Part shown: piece after piece, positions 8,751-15,831 of the stretch
Position numbering within the stretch: position 1 is the first letter of the stretch
How the letters are laid out: every line of letters begins with the position of its first letter
Source: Mesorhizobium amorphae
Lineage (GTDB): Bacteria > Pseudomonadota > Alphaproteobacteria > Rhizobiales > Rhizobiaceae
Assembly (NCBI RefSeq): GCF_014843845.1
Contig: NZ_JHQS01000124.1
Location: 1 to 43,223 of the forward strand
Reading direction: 5' to 3'
DNA length: 43,223 bases
Made by a program: the position numbers and the translations under genes
The notes under the pieces: generated by a model
What the model was told of the DNA's origin: nothing
The model's input: the letters and a program-made list of their open reading frames with translations, nothing else
Databases searched by the model: none

Positions 8751-9881
8751 CTATGCGGCCCTGTATTTGTCGGCATATTCTCCGCGCTTAGCCACAAATT
8801 CGCTATTCTGGTCCGGCCACCACCAAAGCTTCTTCAAAGCACCCTCGTCGAATGCACCTTCGTAAAATGCAGCGTTGTCCGGATTGAGTAGCTTGGGTCC
8901 ACCTTTTGCAGCCGGATTTGCTGACACTGCCGCCCCCCACAGCGCTGAGCCTTCCGCAGTGGAAACCCACTTCGCAAGAGCATGAGACTCGTCAACATTC
9001 TTAGCGTTAGCGAGGAGCACCAAACCTTCATTCCACGCGAACGCACCTTCTCCCGGCGCGGCGTATACAAAGCCATTGTTGCGCAGGTTGAAGCCAGTCG
9101 AATCCCAGCAAAGCCCGAGAGTCGCACCATTTGTAGTGAAGCCGGCATTGGCATCGTTCTCGCCTGACCACCATTGCACAACATTGCCCTTGTGCTTTAT
9201 CGCTTCGGCAAGGGCGATATCCCAAAGTTGGGTCATTACTGCCATATCGCTGTAGCTATCCGACCACGGACGCGGCAATTTGCCATTTGCCTCAAGCCAC
9301 CGGCCCATGGCCGCAAGCGCTGAATGAGGCCGAATGGTCACCTGGTTGTCTGGACTGAACAAATCGCCAAGGCTGGCAGGTGAGCTCAGCTTGGCGTCGC
9401 CCTTCTTATACACAAGCGCTTCCGTGCCCCAGACGGCCGGCAAAAACTTGCGCTTCCCGTCAATGGTTGAGCGTTTGCCCATCGCACCATCGGCCATACC
9501 CGGGAGGTAATTTGAGAGGTCGAGTTTGGACTCATCCCAACCCTGCACCAGCCCTTGGCTATTCCAGGCTGCGAGACGATCCACTGTCGGTTCCGCGACG
9601 TCAATGTTGCCTGTGGCAAGCGAAAGCTTCGCTTGTGCATACATCGCGTCCTGATCGGGTTGCTCAATAAAGTTTACCTTGACGCCTGTCGCGGCCTCGA
9701 AGGCGGGAAACACTTTCTCGCGAAACAGAGGGTACCCCGCCCAGCCCATAAAATTAACAGTCCCGCCACCGGCAAAGGCCCTAGTGATCACAAAGGGCGC
9801 AGCAATGCTCTGCGTCGCCACAAGAGCGGCGCCGGTTTTCAAAAAGCCGCGTCTGCTGAACCTGTATCCTGACTTTTTCAT
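8751..9881 (-). CDS. Periplasmic binding protein, PotD type, with Tat signal
   Basis: A 376-residue solute-binding protein. The N-terminus carries a canonical twin-arginine motif SRRGFLK followed by a hydrophobic stretch and an alanine-rich cleavage region (RAFAGG), so it is probably exported folded by Tat. The mature part resembles the PotD/PotF fold (VNFMGWAGYPLFREK, FIEQPDQDAM). An AGGAGGAG ribosome-binding sequence precedes the ATG, as expected for the highly made first gene. It opens the operon potD-potA-potB-potC-acuI. Polyamines are the classic ligands of this fold, but the acuI link makes another ligand worth testing. Confidence 0.93.
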   Translation of the reverse strand: MKKSGYRFSRRGFLKTGAALVATQSIAAPFVITRAFAGGGTVNFMGWAGYPLFREKVFPAFEAATGVKVNFIEQPDQDAMYAQAKLSLATGNIDVAEPTVDRLAAWNSQGLVQGWDESKLDLSNYLPGMADGAMGKRSTIDGKRKFLPAVWGTEALVYKKGDAKLSSPASLGDLFSPDNQVTIRPHSALAAMGRWLEANGKLPRPWSDSYSDMAVMTQLWDIALAEAIKHKGNVVQWWSGENDANAGFTTNGATLGLCWDSTGFNLRNNGFVYAAPGEGAFAWNEGLVLLANAKNVDESHALAKWVSTAEGSALWGAAVSANPAAKGGPKLLNPDNAAFYEGAFDEGALKKLWWWPDQNSEFVAKRGEYADKYRAA

Positions 9882-10203
9882 AGGTTAAAACTCCTCCTGT
9901 CTTTCCACCCTGGATTTCACTTTTTTGCAGCGCCCATCGCCTTTCTGACCGCCGCTCTTGATTTACTAGTAGATCAGTCTATTAGTTCCCGCAAGCGCAT
10001 TTCTCGGTGACGCGGCTGAAAACAGCGCGGCACTCCAGATCTGCCCTTGGATCGCCCGATCTTACGCCGGATTCAAACAAACAAGGGCGTTTACGCCACT
10101 ACGACGGATATGTACGGCTGGACCAGCCTGCACCACTAAACTCCCGGCCATGGCAGGCTGTGACCTCTTGCACTGCGGTAGCCGGTCGGTCTATAGCCGT
10201 TTG
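9882..10203. other. Intergenic control region between the importer operon and tetR
   Basis: About 320 bp without a convincing gene. The part next to the importer carries the operator and both predicted promoters. The part from 9995 to the tetR start holds no clear coding sequence, so the tetR messenger would have a leader of about 200 bases if it starts at the operator. A second, closer tetR promoter is possible. Confidence 0.6.
9958..9994. promoter_or_regulatory. TetR-type operator over divergent promoters
   Basis: An inverted repeat at 9965-9986 has 9-bp arms ACTAGTAGA and TCTATTAGT around a 4-bp centre, with one mismatch between the arms. The core TAGA-N4-TCTA is the kind of site bound by TetR-family repressors. 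Minus strand: a -35-like TTGCGG (9989-9994), 17 bp, then TACTAG (9966-9971). Plus strand: TTGATT (9958-9963), 16 bp, then TATTAG (9980-9985). One bound repressor would cover both promoters. The promoters are inferred; the dyad is seen directly. Confidence 0.65.
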
Positions 10204-10839
10204 ATGGCACACAGAACAAAACACCAAAATTCGGCACTGAAGACGGCAACGCATCTTGCCCTGGAAACCGCCAAGGAAAGGATCATGCGTGTCGCTTTGG
10301 AATTGATGACGGAGAAAGGCTTCCTTTCAACCGGCATTGAGGAAGTATTGTCTCGTTCTGAAGTTCCCCGCGGATCATTCTACTATTACTTCCCGAGCAA
10401 GGAAGCGTTTGGGCTCGAAGCTATCGACGCCTATGACGCATTTTTTGTGAACAAGATTGAGAAGTTTCTTGGAAACCAACGGCGCAGTACAATCGAGCGC
10501 ATCGTAGCGTTCATGGATGACGCTGAACACGGGATGAGCAAGTACAAGTTCCGTAGAGGCTGCCTCGTTGGCAATCTTGGGCAGGAGATGGGGGCCCTTC
10601 CCGGATCCTTCAGGATCAAACTCGTGGCGGTCCTTGAAGGGTGGGAACGGAGATTCGCCGTTTGCATCGCCGACGGGCAGCTTAGAAACGAGATCTCCGA
10701 TCATCTCGACCCCGAGCGATTGGCTCGGCTGTTCTGGACTGGCTGGGAGGGAGCGGTTTTGAGAGCAAAGCTTGAAAGCAACCCGCAGCCTCTGCACATC
10801 TTCGGTGACGCTTTCTTGGAGATACTCAAGGCGCGTTAG
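10204..10839 (+). CDS. TetR/AcrR-family repressor, AcuR/NemR-like
   Basis: A 211-residue TetR regulator. The N-terminal helix-turn-helix is AKERIMRVALELMTEKGF followed by IEEVLSRSEVPRGSFYYYF and PSKEAFG. The RGSFYYYFPSKEAFG form is typical of the AcuR/NemR branch, whose members sense electrophiles or acrylate-like ligands. The ATG at 10204 keeps the whole first helix; a later ATG at 10285 has a better ribosome-binding site but would cut into the DNA-binding domain. AcuR in Rhodobacter represses acuI, and here acuI is the last gene of the operon on the other side of the operator. Naming it AcuR is inference from context. Confidence 0.85.
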   Translation: MAHRTKHQNSALKTATHLALETAKERIMRVALELMTEKGFLSTGIEEVLSRSEVPRGSFYYYFPSKEAFGLEAIDAYDAFFVNKIEKFLGNQRRSTIERIVAFMDDAEHGMSKYKFRRGCLVGNLGQEMGALPGSFRIKLVAVLEGWERRFAVCIADGQLRNEISDHLDPERLARLFWTGWEGAVLRAKLESNPQPLHIFGDAFLEILKAR

Positions 10840-10859
10840 GCAGATGAGATTTGGTCCTG

Positions 10860-11420
10860 GTATCCTGCAGCAGCCGTCGACGCTTTCCGTGTTCGATGCC
10901 ATCTTGCTGACGCTGACGCTGCTGCTGATTCCCTTCGCGATCTTGCCGATCTTCCTGTCGCTGGAGCGCATTCCGCAGACCTTGCTGCGCGCCTCCGACG
11001 ATCCGGTCGCAGGCTTGCAGACGTTCCCGCGCATCACCTTGCCGCTCAGCGTCCCCGCCGCCGCCTCGCGCGCCGGCTCTCCACTGTCTTCCTGACGGCG
11101 ATCACGAAACTGGCTGCCGGGCTGCTCTACAGCCGACTGTTCGTGCCGATCGCGTCTGCCGAACCTGTCGAGCGCGATGGTCGGCAGCGCCATCCTGGCC
11201 TTTGCGCCGTCGTTCGACGAAACGATGATCACCATCCTGCTCACCGGGCATGCAAGCACGCTGCCGGTCAGGCTGTGGGCAATCACGCGCCTCGGCTTCT
11301 CGCCCGACATTAATGCGCTGGTGGTGCTGATCCCGACCTTCATCGTGCTGCTGTGCGTGCTCGTCGCCCGTTTCGGACTCCCAGCCAAATCGCAATTGAG
11401 CGAACCTGAGCGCCTGTCAA
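10860..11420 (+). pseudogene. Fossil of a PotB/PotC-type permease pair
   Basis: Two plus-strand frames hold permease pieces. The first (about 10860-11095) contains FAILPIFLSLERIPQTLL and FPRITLPLSVPA, an EAA-loop region of a permease, and breaks near 11090. The second (about 11177-11410) contains FAPSFDETMITILLTGHAST, LPVRLW and GFSPDINAL, the C-terminal signature of PotC-type permeases. Both lack N-terminal parts and are in different frames, as if a deletion fused a potB tail to a potC tail. The remnant runs into the convergent GlcD-like gene. It is the third PotBC-type trace in the window. Confidence 0.7.
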
Positions 11421-11423
11421 ATT

Positions 11424-12827
11424 TCACCGAGGCAAGGCCGATGGGCCGAAATCGAAGACCCGCCCTGGATTGAGGATGTTCCTGGGGTCAAGCGCTGCCT
11501 TCAGCCGCCGCATCGTGGCGAGTTCGGCGTCGCTGCGAACCAGATGCAGCCATTTCTTCTTGTCGAGGCCGATGCCATGCTCGGCCGAGACGCCGCCGCC
11601 GGCTGCCGCCACGCCGCGATAGACGATGTCATATGCCGCCGCCGGATCGACCGTCAGAACCTGGTAGTGCAGATTGCCATCGGCGAGATGGCCGAAGACG
11701 TAGATGTCGGCGCCGGGGTCCATGGCATGGATGGCAGCGTCCGCGTCCCGCAGGAATGCTCCCATCCGCGCCAGCGGGATGCTGATGTCGACGCTGATCA
11801 GCCCTTTGATTGAAAACAGGACGCGATTGGCGTCCTCCCGTACGTTCCAGAGGGCACGAAATTCGCGCGGCGACTGCGAGACGACCACATCGTCGATGAC
11901 GCCATCCTCGACCGCCTGCATCAACACCTCGGCGAAGCGCTCGCCGTCGCGCTCGGGCTCGCTGCCCTGGACCTCCGCCAGCACATAGACCGGTGAACCC
12001 GCCGGCAGCGGCGCCGGCATGTCCATGCTGGCGACTATGAGGTCATAAAGCGGTGCGAAATTGACCTCATAGGCGGAGAGCAGCGGGCCGAGCTTTTGGC
12101 GCAGCAGCCCAAGCAGGGCGATCGCCGCGTCGAGTGACGGGAGCGCGCAGAACGCGTTCACCTCGGACGCCGGCTTCGGATGCAGCCGGAGCGCGGCACG
12201 TGTGACGACGCCAAGCGTCCCTTCCGTGCCGATGAAGAGCTGGCTGAGGTCATAGCCGGAATTGTCCTTGGGCAGACCTTTTAGCGATGTCAGCACGCTG
12301 CCATCGGCAAGCACCGCTTCCAGCCCCAGCACCTGCGCCCGGTACATGCCGTAGCGCAGCACGCGGATGCCGCCGGCATTGGTGGCGATATTGCCGCCAA
12401 CCGTGGCCGAACCACGCGCACCGATATCGACGCCGAACATCAGCCCGGCGCCGTCGGCTGCCTCCTGCACCGCCAGCAGCGTTGCACCCGCTTCGGCGAC
12501 GATGCTGGCCGCCTGGCGATCTGGGACATCAAGACCGGTCATGCGCTCCAGCGACAGCACCACCTCGCCCGGCTGCACGCGCCCCCCACCCGCCATACCG
12601 GTGCGTCCGCCCTGCACGACAACTGGCTGTCCGAGATGGTTGCATGCGGCAAGTGCCGCCGCGACACCCTCGGTGTCGCGCGGGCGCAGCACTGCTTCGG
12701 GAAGCGCGCCAAGCTTGCCATCAGGATCGTCGCGATAACGCTGATCCACGTCGGAGCCGGCGCACACGCCGCCCGCGCCCAGACGGTCACCCAGAGCAGA
12801 CAGAAGCTGTTGTGTTTCAGGCGACAT
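11424..12827 (-). CDS. FAD-linked 2-hydroxyacid dehydrogenase, GlcD/DLD family
   Basis: A 467-residue flavoprotein of the FAD-binding type 4 family (glycolate oxidase GlcD, D-lactate and D-2-hydroxyglutarate dehydrogenases). The FAD loop is VVQGGRTGMAGGG at about 70-82, with ATVGGNIATNAGG around 141-152. The C-terminal cap ends with SAEHGIGLDKKKW and ALDPRNILNPGRV, typical of the family. An AGGA site lies about 8 bp before the ATG. It is the last gene of the minus-strand operon, about 230 bp after the ThDP enzyme. It probably oxidises a D-2-hydroxyacid and passes electrons to a quinone or electron-transfer flavoprotein. Confidence 0.9.
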   Translation of the reverse strand: MSPETQQLLSALGDRLGAGGVCAGSDVDQRYRDDPDGKLGALPEAVLRPRDTEGVAAALAACNHLGQPVVVQGGRTGMAGGGRVQPGEVVLSLERMTGLDVPDRQAASIVAEAGATLLAVQEAADGAGLMFGVDIGARGSATVGGNIATNAGGIRVLRYGMYRAQVLGLEAVLADGSVLTSLKGLPKDNSGYDLSQLFIGTEGTLGVVTRAALRLHPKPASEVNAFCALPSLDAAIALLGLLRQKLGPLLSAYEVNFAPLYDLIVASMDMPAPLPAGSPVYVLAEVQGSEPERDGERFAEVLMQAVEDGVIDDVVVSQSPREFRALWNVREDANRVLFSIKGLISVDISIPLARMGAFLRDADAAIHAMDPGADIYVFGHLADGNLHYQVLTVDPAAAYDIVYRGVAAAGGGVSAEHGIGLDKKKWLHLVRSDAELATMRRLKAALDPRNILNPGRVFDFGPSALPR

Positions 12828-13056
12828 TGACCAATCCTATTCATGATCGCCTGCCGGTCAAACCCTGGTCCGTGCAAGGCGACATCGTCCGTGTGACCGT
12901 TCGTGGACAAAGGGGAGCAAAGCCAGCGACATCATCGCGATGAGACGAAATTGATGCCAGAATGATTGTGCCCGCTTACTGAAGCTTCGAAAGCTGAGAT
13001 GCGTATGGAGTTTGCCGATTTGACGATGGACCATCGGCCTACGCTTTTCCGGCGGG

Positions 13057-14628
13057 TTAGAATGCTATATCCGGGGTGATCTCGATCACTGTCGGCCCAT
13101 TGGTGTCCAGAGCGTCCTTGATCATGGTGTAGAGATCGCCGGCGGTCGCGGGTTTGACGGCCTTGGCTCCATATGCTTTGGCCAAGGCACAGAAATCCGG
13201 ATTCCGGGCAGTCACAGCATTCGGTTCTATTCCGGCCGTCATCATGCTGTCGCGAATTTCGCCCAGCAGACTGTTGTTCCAGAGCACAATTGGAAGTGTC
13301 AGGTTCAATTCAACCGCGGTAGCAAGTTCGTTCGAAGTGTATTGAAACCCGTAATCACCAGCCAATGCCACGACGGGTGTGGACCCGCCTTTGCCTATCT
13401 TCGCCCCGATGGCGGCGGGCAAGGCAAAACCTAGTGTGCCAAAGCCTACAGGATGTAACCACGTGCGTGGCCGTGAAACCGGAAATTGTACATTCGCGGA
13501 ATAAGCAATCTGGGTCATGTCCGAGCAAATCACTGCCTCGACAGGGACCGCTGCACGGATTGCAAAAAGGATTTTTGCAACAAGAGACGAACCTGCTGGG
13601 GTTTCCATAACGAAGTTTGTGGGCGGCCTGAATCGCCGCTTGAGAACACCAATCCGTGCCGAAATGTTCTCAAGACAGTGGCTGGAATCGCCTATTATGG
13701 CAACCGCTGCCGGGTAGGGCCGCGCTATATTGAAGGCGTCCAAATCGATCCGCACAATCTTTCCCGGGAAGGAGATGTCCGTGCGCCAGAAGTCCGTCTC
13801 AGCCATTTCCGTGCCTACAGCCACAATGCAGTCAAAGGTCTGCAGCTCCTGTTGCACGGATGCCAGGCTCAACACCGAACCCCAGACCGCGCCATGTTCT
13901 GCTGGGACGGCTCCTTTCCCCGCCGTGGTTGTGATAATGCAGGCCCCGACCTTTTCAGCCAAATCAAGTGCGTATGTGCCGGCATCAAGTGCGCCACCGC
14001 CGAGAATAATCGCGGTTCTGGACGCCTGCGAAATCAATTTCGCAGCATCTTCGATAAGCGCGGGATCAGGTAACGGCTTGCGCGGAAGGGTCCGGGCGAG
14101 CCACCGATCCGTCACGTCCGCCTGTAGAACGTCGATAGGTATTTCAATGTAAACCGGACGTGGGCGCGCAGACGCGAATACGGAAAAGGCTGCCGCTACA
14201 GCATCCTGAAGATCCTTGTCGTTGTAGACGCGGAAAGCGTGGGCGGTGACCGATGAAGCAGCGCCAAACTGATCGATCATTTCGTGAAGCCTGCCACGGC
14301 CTTGTGCGCTATCGCGTAAATCCAAGCAGGACGAGATAACCAGAATAGGGCTCGAGTCGGACCAAGCCTGGCCAAGCGAGGTCATGATGTTCGTCATGCC
14401 GGGCCCCGTGATGGTGAAGCATACACCTGGTTTTCCGGTTGCTCTGGCATAGCCGTCAGCCATGAAGCCAACGCCTTGCTCGTGGCGCCCGAGCACATGG
14501 GTAATCGTGGAGGCTGGCAGAGCGCGATATAGCTCTATGTTGTGGACGCCAGGAATGCCGAAAACGACCTTAACCCCATACTGCGAAAGCAAATCAACGA
14601 GCGCCTCACCGACCAATTGCTTCGTCAC
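13057..14628 (-). CDS. ThDP-dependent decarboxylase/lyase, acetolactate synthase-like
   Basis: A 523-residue thiamine diphosphate enzyme with the usual order of pyrimidine-binding, central and pyrophosphate-binding domains. The activating glutamate is Glu50 in RHEQGVGFMADGYARATG. The pyrophosphate/Mg motif reads GDYGFQYTSNELATAV and ends in WNN; the usual GDG is GDY here, with the metal aspartate kept. Overall style is close to 2-oxoacid decarboxylases such as AruI (5-guanidino-2-oxopentanoate decarboxylase) and benzoylformate decarboxylase. It starts with GTG, and its start overlaps the acyl-CoA dehydrogenase stop (GTGA). Beside acyl-CoA genes, a 2-hydroxyacyl-CoA lyase-like role is also possible. 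The substrate is open. Confidence 0.88.
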   Translation of the reverse strand: MTKQLVGEALVDLLSQYGVKVVFGIPGVHNIELYRALPASTITHVLGRHEQGVGFMADGYARATGKPGVCFTITGPGMTNIMTSLGQAWSDSSPILVISSCLDLRDSAQGRGRLHEMIDQFGAASSVTAHAFRVYNDKDLQDAVAAAFSVFASARPRPVYIEIPIDVLQADVTDRWLARTLPRKPLPDPALIEDAAKLISQASRTAIILGGGALDAGTYALDLAEKVGACIITTTAGKGAVPAEHGAVWGSVLSLASVQQELQTFDCIVAVGTEMAETDFWRTDISFPGKIVRIDLDAFNIARPYPAAVAIIGDSSHCLENISARIGVLKRRFRPPTNFVMETPAGSSLVAKILFAIRAAVPVEAVICSDMTQIAYSANVQFPVSRPRTWLHPVGFGTLGFALPAAIGAKIGKGGSTPVVALAGDYGFQYTSNELATAVELNLTLPIVLWNNSLLGEIRDSMMTAGIEPNAVTARNPDFCALAKAYGAKAVKPATAGDLYTMIKDALDTNGPTVIEITPDIAF

Positions 14629-15821
14629 TGTTTTCTACCCTCCAGATGTGGGTGCACGCGATCGCCACGCCACTGAGGAAGATCTTCTTTGGCCAGGAAC
14701 CTGGAGATCAGCAATTTTTGCACTTCACTCGTGCCGTCGATCATCTGCACTACCTTCGCGTCGCGCATAAGCATCGCTGGGGGACTCGAGGCGTCTAGCC
14801 CGGCAGCCCCATGCACTTGCACGGCTTGCGTGCTAAGTTTCATCCCGAGATCGGCGCAAACGAGCTTGCTCATGGCAGCGTACGCACTGCCGAGTTTTGT
14901 GCGCGGGGCACCCATCAGGACAAGCGCTTGTTCCCAGAGAGCCCTGGCGGCGGCAAGTTCAGCGGCAGCGCTGCCTATCTCAAACGAAATGCCTTCATGT
15001 TCAATCAAAGGCCGGCCAAAGATCTGACGACCACGCGCAAAGGACGTTGAGTGCTGAAGCGCGGCAGTCGCAATGCCAAGGCCGATCCCGGCCGCGTTCA
15101 GCCGATAGAGGTCAAGCATCTTCATAGTGATGCGAAACCCCTCCCCTTCATCCCCAAGGAGGCAGCGCTCTGGTACGTGCACATCCTCGAGGATTACGGA
15201 GGCCGTGGGGCTTGCCCTGAAACCGAGAAGGTCGTGATCGGGACTGATCCTTATCCCGGGCAGTTGCCGATCAACGACAAAGGCCGACACCCCTTTGTTT
15301 CCGCCTTCGGGGTCGGTCTTCGCCAGAACGACGAATACATCGCCAACTGACGCGCTTGTTACCCAATTCTTTGTTCCGTTGAGGACATAAGCTGCGCCAA
15401 ACTTTCGTGCCGTAGTTTGCAAAGCGGCAGCATCCGACCCCGCATTTGCTTCAGAAATGCAAACACAGGGGATAACAGATCCGTCAATGATCCCTGGGAT
15501 ATAGGATTGTCTAACGGACTCCTCGCCGTAGACGATGATCGGCAACGCCACATCTGCACACATGCCGAATGACATCGCAAAACTTGGGCTGACGCGTGCT
15601 ATGATTTCACTTGCCAAGATGGCAACGATATGGTCCTCGCCTGTTCCCCCAAATTCTTCAGGCAGCCCAATACCGAGCAGGCCACGACTGGCACACTCGG
15701 CGTAAATCTCACTCGGAAATTTAGCCTTGGCGTCCAGACGAAGAGCTTCCGGACGGAGGACTTCTTCCGTAAAAAGTTGCACCTTTTGGAGAAGATTCAG
15801 CCTTTGATCTGTAAAAAGCAT
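14625..15821 (-). CDS. Acyl-CoA dehydrogenase
   Basis: A 398-residue FAD acyl-CoA dehydrogenase. Visible family blocks are CISEANAGSDAAALQT, LNGTKNWVTSAS, the FARGRQIFGRPLIEHEG segment and QAVQVHGAAGLD. The ATG at 15821 is used because GAGGG precedes it; a longer frame adds 15 residues. At the position of the catalytic glutamate of medium-chain enzymes (Tyr-Glu-Gly-Thr) this protein has Ile-Asp-Gly-Thr (Asp362), so the base is probably an aspartate. It follows the acyl-CoA synthetase by 10 bp and overlaps the ThDP gene, so it likely acts on the thioester made by its neighbour. Confidence 0.93.
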   Translation of the reverse strand: MLFTDQRLNLLQKVQLFTEEVLRPEALRLDAKAKFPSEIYAECASRGLLGIGLPEEFGGTGEDHIVAILASEIIARVSPSFAMSFGMCADVALPIIVYGEESVRQSYIPGIIDGSVIPCVCISEANAGSDAAALQTTARKFGAAYVLNGTKNWVTSASVGDVFVVLAKTDPEGGNKGVSAFVVDRQLPGIRISPDHDLLGFRASPTASVILEDVHVPERCLLGDEGEGFRITMKMLDLYRLNAAGIGLGIATAALQHSTSFARGRQIFGRPLIEHEGISFEIGSAAAELAAARALWEQALVLMGAPRTKLGSAYAAMSKLVCADLGMKLSTQAVQVHGAAGLDASSPPAMLMRDAKVVQMIDGTSEVQKLLISRFLAKEDLPQWRGDRVHPHLEGRKQ

Positions 15822-15831
15822 TTGTCTTCCC

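Noticed and set aside
8751..9881. Calling the first importer a spermidine/putrescine system
   Set aside because: The fold is shared by importers of many substrates and the acuI link argues against taking the default name.
13024..13036. 13-base odd palindrome CGATGGACCATCG between ThDP and GlcD-like genes
   Set aside because: Short, with a one-base centre, no promoter seen beside it and no T-run, so neither operator nor terminator can be supported.
13057..14628. Naming the ThDP enzyme AruI or acetolactate synthase
   Set aside because: No arginine-pathway partner (AruH-type transaminase) and no IlvH small subunit are nearby; general style alone is not enough.
15416..15423. TTTGCAAA inside the acyl-CoA dehydrogenase gene
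   Set aside because: A single 8-mer in coding sequence with no neighbouring copy; expected by chance, so not called a PccR-type site.
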